A DNA stretch of 64,000 nt, taken from Verrucomicrobiota bacterium. Lineage in GTDB: Bacteria > Verrucomicrobiota > Verrucomicrobiia > Opitutales > UBA953. The stretch covers positions 1 to 64,000 of the forward strand of contig JAPLTV010000065.1 of NCBI GenBank assembly GCA_026397955.1, written 5' to 3'. The notes under the pieces were generated by a model. The model did not search any database. It was not told the DNA's origin and saw only the letters and a list, made by a program, of their open reading frames with translations. The position numbers were made by a program, and so were the translations under genes. This document shows positions 48,365-56,879 of this stretch, piece after piece; position 1 is the stretch's first letter; each line of letters opens with the position of its first letter.

Positions 48365-50884
48365 TCAGCCTTCGGCGTCGCGTTCCGGCGCCACTTCTGC
48401 CGAAGCCGCCGCGGCCGGAGAGTCGCTGAGACGAATAAGCGCATCCAAAGACGTGAAGTGGCGCGTCCAATCGGTCATGTCCGGGATATCGCCGACGACG
48501 GTCGAGAACAGCTCTCGCTTCTCCTGCTTGAGCTCTTCGATGCGTTCTTCGACCGTGCCGGGGGCGATCATGCGATAGATGAGTACGGGGTTCTTCTGCC
48601 CGATACGGTGGACGCGATCGACGGCCTGGGCTTCGACGGCGGGATTCCACCAAGGGTCCATCAAGAAGACATATTCGGCGGTGTTAAGCGTGATCCCTGT
48701 GCCGCCAGCCTTGAGCGACGCCAGGAACAAGGCGGGACCCTTGGTCTCCTTGAACTGCTCGACCGGTGCGGAGCGGTCCTTGGTCTCGCCGGTGAGCTCA
48801 TAAATCGGCAACGACGGCAGGTCGCGGGCGAGCGCGGACTTCACGCGCTCGATGAGCGAGACGAATTGCGAGAAGACGACCGCCTTCGAGCCGTTGGCCG
48901 CGATCTCGGAAAGTTTGGAGACCAGCAGCGTGACCTTACCCGAATGGGCCGAGGGGCAATGCGAATTCTCCGGTAGCAGACCCGGATCGCAACAGACCTG
49001 CCGAAGACGCATGAGGAGCGTGAGCACCGAAGTGGCGTCTTTCGAGAGCAACGAAGCGAGCTCGCCCGACAAGCCGCTGCCCTGCGTGAGATGCTGATAG
49101 AGTGCGCGCTGTTCGTGGGTGAGCGGGCAAGGCAACACGACTTCCATCTTCGGCGGGATATCCGCCGCGACATGGCGCTTGAGACGACGCAGAATGAAAG
49201 GTGAAACCTGACGGCGAACCTTGCCGAGGGCGATCGAGGGATCGCGCAGCATCATGCGCTCGAAGTTGGCGCGCTTACCGAGTAGGCCCGGCATCAAGAA
49301 ACGGAAGATCGTCCAGAGGTCAGTCGGACGGTTTTCCAGCGGCGTACCGGTGATCGCGATGCGGTGATCGGCCTGCAAGGAGACGCAGGTCTGCGTCGTC
49401 TTGGATTCGGGGTTCTTGATCGCCTGAGCTTCGTCCAGTACCGCGTAACCGAAGCGGGTCTTGGCGAGCAGGTCGGCATGGCGACGCAACTGGGTGTAGC
49501 TGGAGATCCAGAGCTTGGCTGAGGGATTCGTGACGAAGTCCTCGTCTGCCGTGAGTACGGCCACGCCAGCGCTCATCTCGGGATGGAAGCGCTTGATCTC
49601 GCCAATCCAGACGGGGATGACGCTGGCCGGGCAGACGATGATGGACCTTTCACCGATGGGGCGCGAAGCGAGCAAGGCGAGAACCTGGACGGTCTTACCG
49701 AGTCCCATCTCGTCGGCTAGCAACGGATGCGAGCCCAGCTCGCAGAGACGACCCAGCCAAGCGACGCCCTTGGCTTGATAAGGACGCAGGTGGGCCGGGA
49801 GATTATCGGGCGGCATCGGCTCCTGGAGCAGCTTATCTTTCCAGGCCTTGAGGTCGTCGTTGAGCTTGAGCGCACCGACCGCGGCATGATCGAACAATGA
49901 AAGCAGCAGGTAGCGCGGCACTTCGCCGTCCTTGGCGCGCCAATCTTCAGAGAAATCAGCGACCGCGGCATTGTAAGCCACGACTCCCTTGCCGGGTAGG
50001 ATGACCGGACGGCCGCCGGCCTTGAGCAGCAGCTTCTGTTCGTCCGCCAGGAGGCGATGCCCGCCGGCCTTGAGGCGCCAGTTCAGTTTGAAGGATCTCC
50101 CGTCCGCGGCGGATTCGGCCTCAGCGTCGACGGCGACCTGCAGCTGTTCGTTGCGGAAGATATTAAGGGCGTCCTCGCCGATAAGCTTGAAGCGCTTGCG
50201 CCAGTCATTGAGCTCTTCGCGCACGAAGCGTTCGATCCGGCCGATGTTATCGATGGCCCAGGCGCCGGTGGCCTTGCTGTACACGAAGCCGGCGCGGTGC
50301 GCGACGGTGTTGAAGCGGAAAAGGGTCTGACGCTGCTCGTCGGAAAGCTCGTCTCCGGGGATCGCCCCGGGGCCGAAGCAGTTCCAGGCGTGCCCACCCC
50401 GCCCCGTCCAAGCGGCGGAAATCTTCAGCCCATCGGACGACAGATCGAAGGACACCTGTAGCTTCAGCGAGGTACGGGCATTGGCATCCTTGCGCTCGGG
50501 TTCCTTGGGCGCCTCAGGCGCGGCCGCGGCCGCCGACTCGTCGATGGCCGGGATCTCGTCGGCGATCAGCTCTTCGATCTCATAGATGGAAGCCACGGCG
50601 AAAGGCGCGCCGTTCTCCTCTTCGGGCAACGAGGTCCGCCATTCCAATTTGGCCCCATTGATCTCGATCACCGCCCGGACGGTCTGTGTCTCGGTGCGTG
50701 TGACGGCTTCGGCATTCTCGGGCTTAAGTTCAATCTGTCTGACCAATCCTTCGGTATAAAGCCGGCGGCCTTCGACAAGATCGGCCTCCTTGAAGGCGGA
50801 CTCCCACTCTTCTGGAATCGACACAAACCACCTCTCCAGGGCTTCCGTGGAGTAGGAGCGATTGGCCGGACGTGGGGACGACAT
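48365..50884 (-). CDS. SNF2-family DNA/RNA helicase
   Basis: LRPYQAKGVAWLGRL, LADEMGLGKTVQVLALLA, VLDEAQAIKNP, ITGTPLENRPTDLW, LASLKAGGTGITLNTAEYVFLMDPWWNPAVEAQAVDRVHRIGQ; ATG 50884. Confidence 0.93.
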   Translation of the reverse strand: MSSPRPANRSYSTEALERWFVSIPEEWESAFKEADLVEGRRLYTEGLVRQIELKPENAEAVTRTETQTVRAVIEINGAKLEWRTSLPEEENGAPFAVASIYEIEELIADEIPAIDESAAAAAPEAPKEPERKDANARTSLKLQVSFDLSSDGLKISAAWTGRGGHAWNCFGPGAIPGDELSDEQRQTLFRFNTVAHRAGFVYSKATGAWAIDNIGRIERFVREELNDWRKRFKLIGEDALNIFRNEQLQVAVDAEAESAADGRSFKLNWRLKAGGHRLLADEQKLLLKAGGRPVILPGKGVVAYNAAVADFSEDWRAKDGEVPRYLLLSLFDHAAVGALKLNDDLKAWKDKLLQEPMPPDNLPAHLRPYQAKGVAWLGRLCELGSHPLLADEMGLGKTVQVLALLASRPIGERSIIVCPASVIPVWIGEIKRFHPEMSAGVAVLTADEDFVTNPSAKLWISSYTQLRRHADLLAKTRFGYAVLDEAQAIKNPESKTTQTCVSLQADHRIAITGTPLENRPTDLWTIFRFLMPGLLGKRANFERMMLRDPSIALGKVRRQVSPFILRRLKRHVAADIPPKMEVVLPCPLTHEQRALYQHLTQGSGLSGELASLLSKDATSVLTLLMRLRQVCCDPGLLPENSHCPSAHSGKVTLLVSKLSEIAANGSKAVVFSQFVSLIERVKSALARDLPSLPIYELTGETKDRSAPVEQFKETKGPALFLASLKAGGTGITLNTAEYVFLMDPWWNPAVEAQAVDRVHRIGQKNPVLIYRMIAPGTVEERIEELKQEKRELFSTVVGDIPDMTDWTRHFTSLDALIRLSDSPAAAASAEVAPERDAEG

Positions 50885-51037
50885 CGACGGACCCGAATTA
50901 AACTTGCCCCATTTTGCTGTTACAACCCCCAAACTCTGCCAATTTTAAGCAGGGTCCGGTCTGGCTTCGACTGGGTCTGGGCTTGTTATGCACGGGTTCC
51001 AGCGTCTAGGATTTACGTCCCTTTTACAGGCAAAGAA

Positions 51038-53761
51038 ATGAAACATCTTAGCGTCGGAACCCGCTGGAATGCGGACCTTGTATCCTCTTATCACGAACAG
51101 TGGTCCCGGGACCCCTCCTCCGTGGACGCCGAATGGCGTGCCTTCTTCGAGGGCTTCGAGCTCGGCATGAGCCTTCCGCCCAAGCCAGCCAAAGGCGCCG
51201 CTCCCGCCGCCGGTGGCGTTGACGCCGCCGCCCAGTGGAAGGTCCTCGCCGCCATCAACGCCTACCGGACGCTCGGCCACCAGCAGGCCCGCATCAACCC
51301 TCTCGCCGAACCGACGCCCCACTTCGAGCTCTCCGACAAGGCCCTCGGCCTCGACGGCATCCCGGCCGATCGCCTCTTCCACACTGGCGATTTCCTCGGC
51401 GGCAAGATGCTCCCCCTGAGCGAAATCCTCGCCAAACTAAAGTCCACCTACTGCTCTCCGATCGGCGTCGAGTTCACCCACATCCAGGATGGCGAGCGTC
51501 GCCGCTGGCTGCAGGAGCGCATCGAGTCCTCCGGGCTCCGTCCGGCCTATGACGCCGACGCGCGTCGTCGCTTTCTCCGCTCCATCGTTCAGGCCGAGCA
51601 GTTTGAACGTTTCCTTCACAAGACCTTCGTCGGCGCCAAGCGCTTCTCCGTCGAAGGCGGCGAAGTGATGCTGTCCGCGATCGACCAAGTCATCCACCGC
51701 GCCCCTGGCTTCGGCGTGACGGATCTCGTCATCGGCATGGCCCACCGCGGCCGCCTCAACGTCCTCGTCAATATCTGCGGCAAGAAGGCCGAAGCCCTTT
51801 TCGGTGCTTTCTCCGAAAATCACATCCCAGACACTACGCACGGTGACGGGGACGTGAAGTATCACCTCGGCTACGCCGGCGCCCGCGTCGTCGACGGCAA
51901 GGAAGTCAGCATCACCCTCGCCTACAACCCCAGCCACCTCGAAGCCGTCAATCCAGTCGTACTCGGCCGCACCCGTGCCCTCATCGACGTCCAAGGCGGC
52001 AGCGACCGTTCGAAAGCCCTGCCCATCCTCCTGCACGGAGATTCTGCTTTCGCTGGCCAAGGCGTCGTGATGGAGACCCTCAACCTGGCCGAGCTCAAAG
52101 GCTACCAGGTCGGCGGCACGCTGCACATCGTCACCAACAATCAGGTCGGCTTCACGACCAACCCCGACGAGTCCCGTACTGGCCGTCATTGCACCGAGAT
52201 CGCAAAGTTCACCGAATCCCCGATTCTCCATGCCAACGGTGACGACCCTGACGCCGTCGTCCTCGCGACCGAAATCGCCTTGGAATACCGCCAGAAGTTC
52301 GGCGCCGATGCCGTCGTCGATATCGTCTGCTACCGCCGTTACGGCCACAACGAGACCGATGAGCCCGCCTTCACCCAGCCGGTGCTCTATCGCGAGATCT
52401 CGGCCCACTCTTCCGTCGCCGACCTCTACGCTTCGCGCCTGACCGAATCCGGTTCCGCTCCGGACGGCGAACTGATCGCCCTGCGTACGGAGTTCGACAT
52501 CATGCTCAACGCCGCTCAGGAACGCGCCCAAGCCGCCCTCGCCGTCGAAATCGAGGAACGCAAAAAGAATCCGGTCGGCGTCCGTCCGTTCCGCTCACCC
52601 TACGAACACAACGTCGACACGTCCGCCCCGCAGGAGCTGCTCGATAAGGTCGCGCCGGTCCTCTGGCAGATGCCGCCCGACTTCTCGCCCAACCCGAAGA
52701 TCAAGCGCCTGCTCGATATCAAGGCCGACGCCTATAAGTCCGGCCTCAACTTCGACTGGAGCCTCGGCGAAGGCCTCGCTTTTGCTTCCTTACTTGCCGA
52801 AGGCTACCCCGTCCGCATCTCCGGCCAGGATTGCGAACGCGGCACGTTCTCGCATCGCCACGCCGTCCTGCACGATCCGTCGAACGATGCCGAATACTGC
52901 CCGCTCGGTTCCATCGCCGGAGCCGAAGTCGAACTGGTCAATTCCTCGCTCTCCGAATACGCCGTCCTCGGTTTCGACTATGGCTACTCGCTCGAAGCCC
53001 CCGATTCGCTCGTGATCTGGGAAGCCCAGTTCGGTGACTTCGCCAACGGTGCGCAGATCATGATCGATCAGTTCATCGCCTCCGCCGAATCGAAGTGGGG
53101 TCAGACGAGCGGTCTCGTCATGCTCCTCCCCCACGGCTACGAAGGCCAAGGCCCAGAACACTCTTCCGCCCGTCTCGAACGCTTCCTGCAGCTCTGCGCC
53201 GAAAATAATCTGCAGGTCATCCAGCCTTCGACCCCAGCTCAGCTCTTCCACGCCCTGCGACGTCAGGTGAAGTCCGAACATCGCAAGCCGCTCGTGGTCA
53301 TGACGCCGAAGAGCCTGCTTCGCCACAAGGCCTGCGTCAGCACGCTCAATGACCTGACCAAAGGGCGCTTCCAGGCCGTCCTCGCTGACGCCACGCCGCC
53401 CGCGACGACCGAACGCCTCATCCTTTGCTCCGGTAAGGTCTTCTACGAACTCGACGCGGAACGTGCCGCCCGCAAGGACACCACCACGAGCATCGTACGC
53501 CTCGAGCAGTTCTATCCTTTCGACGGCGAAGCGCTCGCCAAGGTCCACGCCTCGCTGGGTTCGCCCAAGAAGGTCGTCTGGGTCCAGGATGAACCGAAGA
53601 ACATGGGCGGCTGGTCCTTTGTCGCCGATCTCATCGAGTCCACCCTTGGAATCCGACCTGCTTACGCTGGGCGCGATGCGGCCGCCTCCCCGGCGGTGGG
53701 TTCACTGGCGGTCCACAAGATCGAGCAGGCGGACATGGTGAAGCAGGCCTTTACGGCCTAA
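51038..53761 (+). CDS. sucA: 2-oxoglutarate dehydrogenase E1 component
   Basis: AFRTLGHQ-like AYRTLGHQQARINPL, AHRGRLNVLVNI, VCYRRYGHNETDEPAFTQP, LPHGYEGQGPEHSSARLERFLQL. Confidence 0.97.
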   Translation: MKHLSVGTRWNADLVSSYHEQWSRDPSSVDAEWRAFFEGFELGMSLPPKPAKGAAPAAGGVDAAAQWKVLAAINAYRTLGHQQARINPLAEPTPHFELSDKALGLDGIPADRLFHTGDFLGGKMLPLSEILAKLKSTYCSPIGVEFTHIQDGERRRWLQERIESSGLRPAYDADARRRFLRSIVQAEQFERFLHKTFVGAKRFSVEGGEVMLSAIDQVIHRAPGFGVTDLVIGMAHRGRLNVLVNICGKKAEALFGAFSENHIPDTTHGDGDVKYHLGYAGARVVDGKEVSITLAYNPSHLEAVNPVVLGRTRALIDVQGGSDRSKALPILLHGDSAFAGQGVVMETLNLAELKGYQVGGTLHIVTNNQVGFTTNPDESRTGRHCTEIAKFTESPILHANGDDPDAVVLATEIALEYRQKFGADAVVDIVCYRRYGHNETDEPAFTQPVLYREISAHSSVADLYASRLTESGSAPDGELIALRTEFDIMLNAAQERAQAALAVEIEERKKNPVGVRPFRSPYEHNVDTSAPQELLDKVAPVLWQMPPDFSPNPKIKRLLDIKADAYKSGLNFDWSLGEGLAFASLLAEGYPVRISGQDCERGTFSHRHAVLHDPSNDAEYCPLGSIAGAEVELVNSSLSEYAVLGFDYGYSLEAPDSLVIWEAQFGDFANGAQIMIDQFIASAESKWGQTSGLVMLLPHGYEGQGPEHSSARLERFLQLCAENNLQVIQPSTPAQLFHALRRQVKSEHRKPLVVMTPKSLLRHKACVSTLNDLTKGRFQAVLADATPPATTERLILCSGKVFYELDAERAARKDTTTSIVRLEQFYPFDGEALAKVHASLGSPKKVVWVQDEPKNMGGWSFVADLIESTLGIRPAYAGRDAAASPAVGSLAVHKIEQADMVKQAFTA

Positions 53762-53809
53762 TAGGGTTAAGAAGCAGGCTTTCTTCGCTCGGGAATCCCT
53801 CCTACTACT

Positions 53810-53840
53810 CCTTAAACGGTCATCGTAGGTCGTTTAAAGG
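53810..53840. repeat. Near-perfect inverted repeat in sucA-sucB intergenic region
   Basis: ccttaaacg-gtcatcgtaggt-cgtttaaagg. Confidence 0.55.
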
Positions 53841-53899
53841 GTCATTTCCCCGTTGAAACGAGCAGGAATGGGTTCCAAGGTTGAACCTACCTAATTTTC

Positions 53900-55177
53900 A
53901 TGGCCGTCGAAGTCAAAATCCCTCCCATGGGCGAATCCATCACCGGGGGCCTCCTGGCCGCCTGGCTGGTCAAAAGCGGTGACGCTGTCCGCAAGGGCCA
54001 AGCCCTCTTTTCCTACGAAACCGACAAGGTGACCTCCGAAGGCACCGCTGAAGTCGACGGCAAGATCACCATCGCCGTCGAAGCGGGCACCGAAGTGCTC
54101 GTCAATCAGGTCGTCGCCACCATCGAAGCAGGTGCCGCCGGCAACGCTCCTTCCGCTCCGGCCGCCGCTGCTCCAGCCGCCGCCAAAACTGCTTCTGCCG
54201 CTCCGACTCCTGCGCCGAAAGCTGCGCCGGTTGCCGCCAAGTCCGGCGCCGCCGCCGAAGTCTCTCCCGCGGTCCGTCGTCTCTCTGCTGAAACCGGTCT
54301 CGATCCCGCCGGCGTCGAAGGATCGGGCAAGGCTGGTCGCGTGACCAAGGGCGACATGCTCGCCGCCCTCGCAGGCCAGACTCCGATCCGCGCCGTCGCC
54401 CCGGCCGCTGCCGCCGCTCCTTCCGCCTCCGCCGCTCCGGCCGCGCCGGCCGCCCCGGTTTCGATCCCTTCGCGCGATGGTCGCACGACGCGCAAGCGCA
54501 TGTCCCCGCTGCGTCGTAAGATCGCCGAACGCCTCGTCCAGGCGAAGACGGAGACCGCGATGCTCACGACCTTCAACGAGGTCAACATGGCTCCGGTCAT
54601 GGAACTGCGCAAACGCCACGGCGATGAATTCCTTAAGAAATACGGGGTTAAACTCGGCTTCATGTCCTTCTTCGTCAAGGCCGCTGTCCAAGCGATGAAG
54701 GAAGTCCCCGCGATCAACGCGCAGCTCGACGGCGAAGATATCGTCGAGAACAACTTCTTCGACATCGGCGTGGCCGTCGGCACCGACAAGGGCCTGATGG
54801 TCCCGGTCGTCCGCGATTGCGATCAGCTGAATTTCGCCGGCATCGAGAAAGCGATCGGCGACTTCGGCAAGCGTGCTCGCGACGGCAAGATTCAGCTGGC
54901 TGAACTCCAAGGCGGTATCTTCACGATTTCGAACGGTGGCATCTACGGCTCGATGCTCTCGACGCCGATCCTCAATCACCCGCAGGCGGCCATCATGGGC
55001 CTCCACAACATCGTCGAACGCCCCGTCGCCGAGAACGGCCAGGTCGTGATCCGTCCGATCATGTACCTAGCCCTCTCGTACGACCACCGCATCATCGACG
55101 GCAAGGAAGCCGTGACCTTCCTCGTCAAGGTGCGCCAGTTCATCGAGGACCCGCAGCGCTTGCTGTTCGGCGTCTAA
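53900..55177 (+). CDS. sucB: Dihydrolipoamide succinyltransferase (E2)
   Basis: Lipoyl domain with YETDKVTSE, Ala/Pro linker, E3-binding [31 protein letters not shown], catalytic [16 protein letters not shown]. Confidence 0.97.
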   Translation: MAVEVKIPPMGESITGGLLAAWLVKSGDAVRKGQALFSYETDKVTSEGTAEVDGKITIAVEAGTEVLVNQVVATIEAGAAGNAPSAPAAAAPAAAKTASAAPTPAPKAAPVAAKSGAAAEVSPAVRRLSAETGLDPAGVEGSGKAGRVTKGDMLAALAGQTPIRAVAPAAAAAPSASAAPAAPAAPVSIPSRDGRTTRKRMSPLRRKIAERLVQAKTETAMLTTFNEVNMAPVMELRKRHGDEFLKKYGVKLGFMSFFVKAAVQAMKEVPAINAQLDGEDIVENNFFDIGVAVGTDKGLMVPVVRDCDQLNFAGIEKAIGDFGKRARDGKIQLAELQGGIFTISNGGIYGSMLSTPILNHPQAAIMGLHNIVERPVAENGQVVIRPIMYLALSYDHRIIDGKEAVTFLVKVRQFIEDPQRLLFGV

Positions 55178-55201
55178 TCCTACTCTCATAATCCTACCTC
55201 A

Positions 55202-56602
55202 ATGTCTCAATTCGATCTCGTTGTAATCGGCTCCGGCCCCGGTGGCTATGTCGCCGCCATCAAGGCCGGCCAGCTCGGCCTCAAGGTGGCCCTCGTGGAA
55301 AAGGACAATTCCCTAGGCGGCACCTGCCTCAATGTCGGCTGCATCCCTTCTAAGGCCCTCCTGCACTCCACCGAGGTCTACCAGCACGCCTTGCACGGCA
55401 AGAAGCACGGCCTCGTCGGCGCCGAGAAGATCACCTTCGACGTCGCCGCGATGCTCGCGAATAAGGACAAGGTCGTCGCTCAGCTCAACATGGGCGTCGG
55501 CGCCCTGCTCAAGAAGCGCAACGTCGAGATCGTCCGTGGCCTCGGTCGCCTCGTGAAGTCCGGCCAGGTCCTCGTCCGCTCCACGGCCGGCGACCGCACG
55601 CTCGAGACGAAGAACATCCTCATCGCCACGGGCTCCGTCCCGATCGAACTGCCTTTCATGAAGTTCGACGGTGAAACCGTCATCTCCTCCGACCACGGCA
55701 TCTCGCTGAAGTCCGTCCCGGAAAAGATGGTCGTCGTCGGTGCCGGCGCCATCGGCCTCGAGCTCGGTTCCGTCTGGGCCCGTCTCGGCTCCCAAGTCAC
55801 CGTTGTCGAGATGCTGCCCTCCATCGGCGGCCCCGCTTACGATGCCGACGTCGCCAAGGCCGCGCAGAGCGCTTTCGAGAAACAGGGCATCAAGTTCGAG
55901 ATGGGGGCCAAGGTCACCGGCGTGAAGAAGAGCGCCGCCGGCTCCGCCCTCACCGCCGAACGCGATGGCAAGGCCCTCGAATTCGCAGCCGATAAGATCC
56001 TCGTCGCCGTGGGCCGCAAGGCCAACACTTCCGGTCTCGGCGCCCAGGAAGCCGGCCTTAAACTCGACGAACGCGGTCGTATCGTCATCGACGCCCACTT
56101 CTTGACCAACCTTCCCGGCGTCTACGCCATCGGTGACGTCGTCGCCGGACCGATGCTCGCGCACAAGGCCGAAGAAGAAGGCGTCGCGGTCGCCGAGAAC
56201 CTCGCCGGCAAGCATGGCCACGTGAACTACGCCATCATCCCCGGCGTCATTTACACCGACCCTGAAGTCGCCTGCGTCGGTCTCTCCGAAGCCGAAGCGA
56301 AGGCCAAGAACATCGAAGTCGCTATCGGCAAGTTCCAGCTCGCCGGCAACGGCCGTGCGATCGCCTCCGACTGCACCTCAGGTTTCGTCAAGGTCATCGC
56401 CTGCGCCAAGACCGACAAGCTCTTGGGCGTCCAGATGGTCGCCAAGGGAGCTTCGGAAATGATCGCCGCCGCCTGCGCCCACATGGAATACGGCGGCAGC
56501 GCCGAAGATGTCGCCCGTACCTGCTTCGCCCACCCGACCGTCAGCGAATCCTTCAAGGAAGCCGCGATGGCCGTCAGCAAGTCGAGCATCCACTCGCTCT
56601 GA
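55202..56602 (+). CDS. lpdA: Dihydrolipoyl dehydrogenase (E3)
   Basis: GGTCLNVGCIPSKALLHSTE redox disulfide, VVGAGAIGLELGSVW, HAHPTxSE-like FAHPTVSESFKEA. Confidence 0.97.
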   Translation: MSQFDLVVIGSGPGGYVAAIKAGQLGLKVALVEKDNSLGGTCLNVGCIPSKALLHSTEVYQHALHGKKHGLVGAEKITFDVAAMLANKDKVVAQLNMGVGALLKKRNVEIVRGLGRLVKSGQVLVRSTAGDRTLETKNILIATGSVPIELPFMKFDGETVISSDHGISLKSVPEKMVVVGAGAIGLELGSVWARLGSQVTVVEMLPSIGGPAYDADVAKAAQSAFEKQGIKFEMGAKVTGVKKSAAGSALTAERDGKALEFAADKILVAVGRKANTSGLGAQEAGLKLDERGRIVIDAHFLTNLPGVYAIGDVVAGPMLAHKAEEEGVAVAENLAGKHGHVNYAIIPGVIYTDPEVACVGLSEAEAKAKNIEVAIGKFQLAGNGRAIASDCTSGFVKVIACAKTDKLLGVQMVAKGASEMIAAACAHMEYGGSAEDVARTCFAHPTVSESFKEAAMAVSKSSIHSL

Positions 56603-56623
56603 GCGAGGGTCGGACTTTTGAAC

Positions 56624-56653
56624 GAAAGGGTGCGAATAGCACCCTTTCTTATT
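56624..56653 (+). terminator. Rho-independent terminator after lpdA
   Basis: gaaagggtgc-gaata-gcaccctttc followed by ttatttt. Confidence 0.85.
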
Positions 56654-56668
56654 TTACGCCCAAACAAG

Positions 56669-56697
56669 GACGCCCTCCCAAATGAAGGGAAGGCGTC
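56669..56697 (-). terminator. Probable terminator hairpin for SRP RNA on minus strand
   Basis: Inverted repeat gacgccctccc...gggaaggcgtc downstream of the minus-strand SRP RNA; weak U-tract. Confidence 0.5.
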
Positions 56698-56710
56698 GAA
56701 TGAAAAGTAA

Positions 56711-56810
56711 AGGGCCAGGCTTACCACGGCACACGGGTGGACTGACTGCCGTTGCTTCCTTCCGGACCTGGCGGGGTTCGTCTGCCACCCGTTGCATGGG
56801 GCCTGACTTG
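56711..56810 (-). ncRNA. ffs: Small bacterial signal recognition particle RNA (4.5S-type); ends approximate
   Basis: Minus strand contains ccgccaggtccggaaggaagcaacggc (conserved AGGUCCGGAAGGAAGCA SRP loop) flanked by pairing arms. Confidence 0.92.
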
Positions 56811-56879
56811 CTAATCTTAATGCCCGCCTAGTCCGTTCTTTTCAATCCCCAACTTAACCCCTAATCATTCCCCTTTCCG

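Noticed and set aside
53891-55006. 371-aa minus-strand ORF with Gly/Arg/Ser repeats ([19 protein letters not shown])
   Set aside because: Looks like a repeat protein but is the reverse complement of the Ala/Pro-rich E2 linker of sucB.
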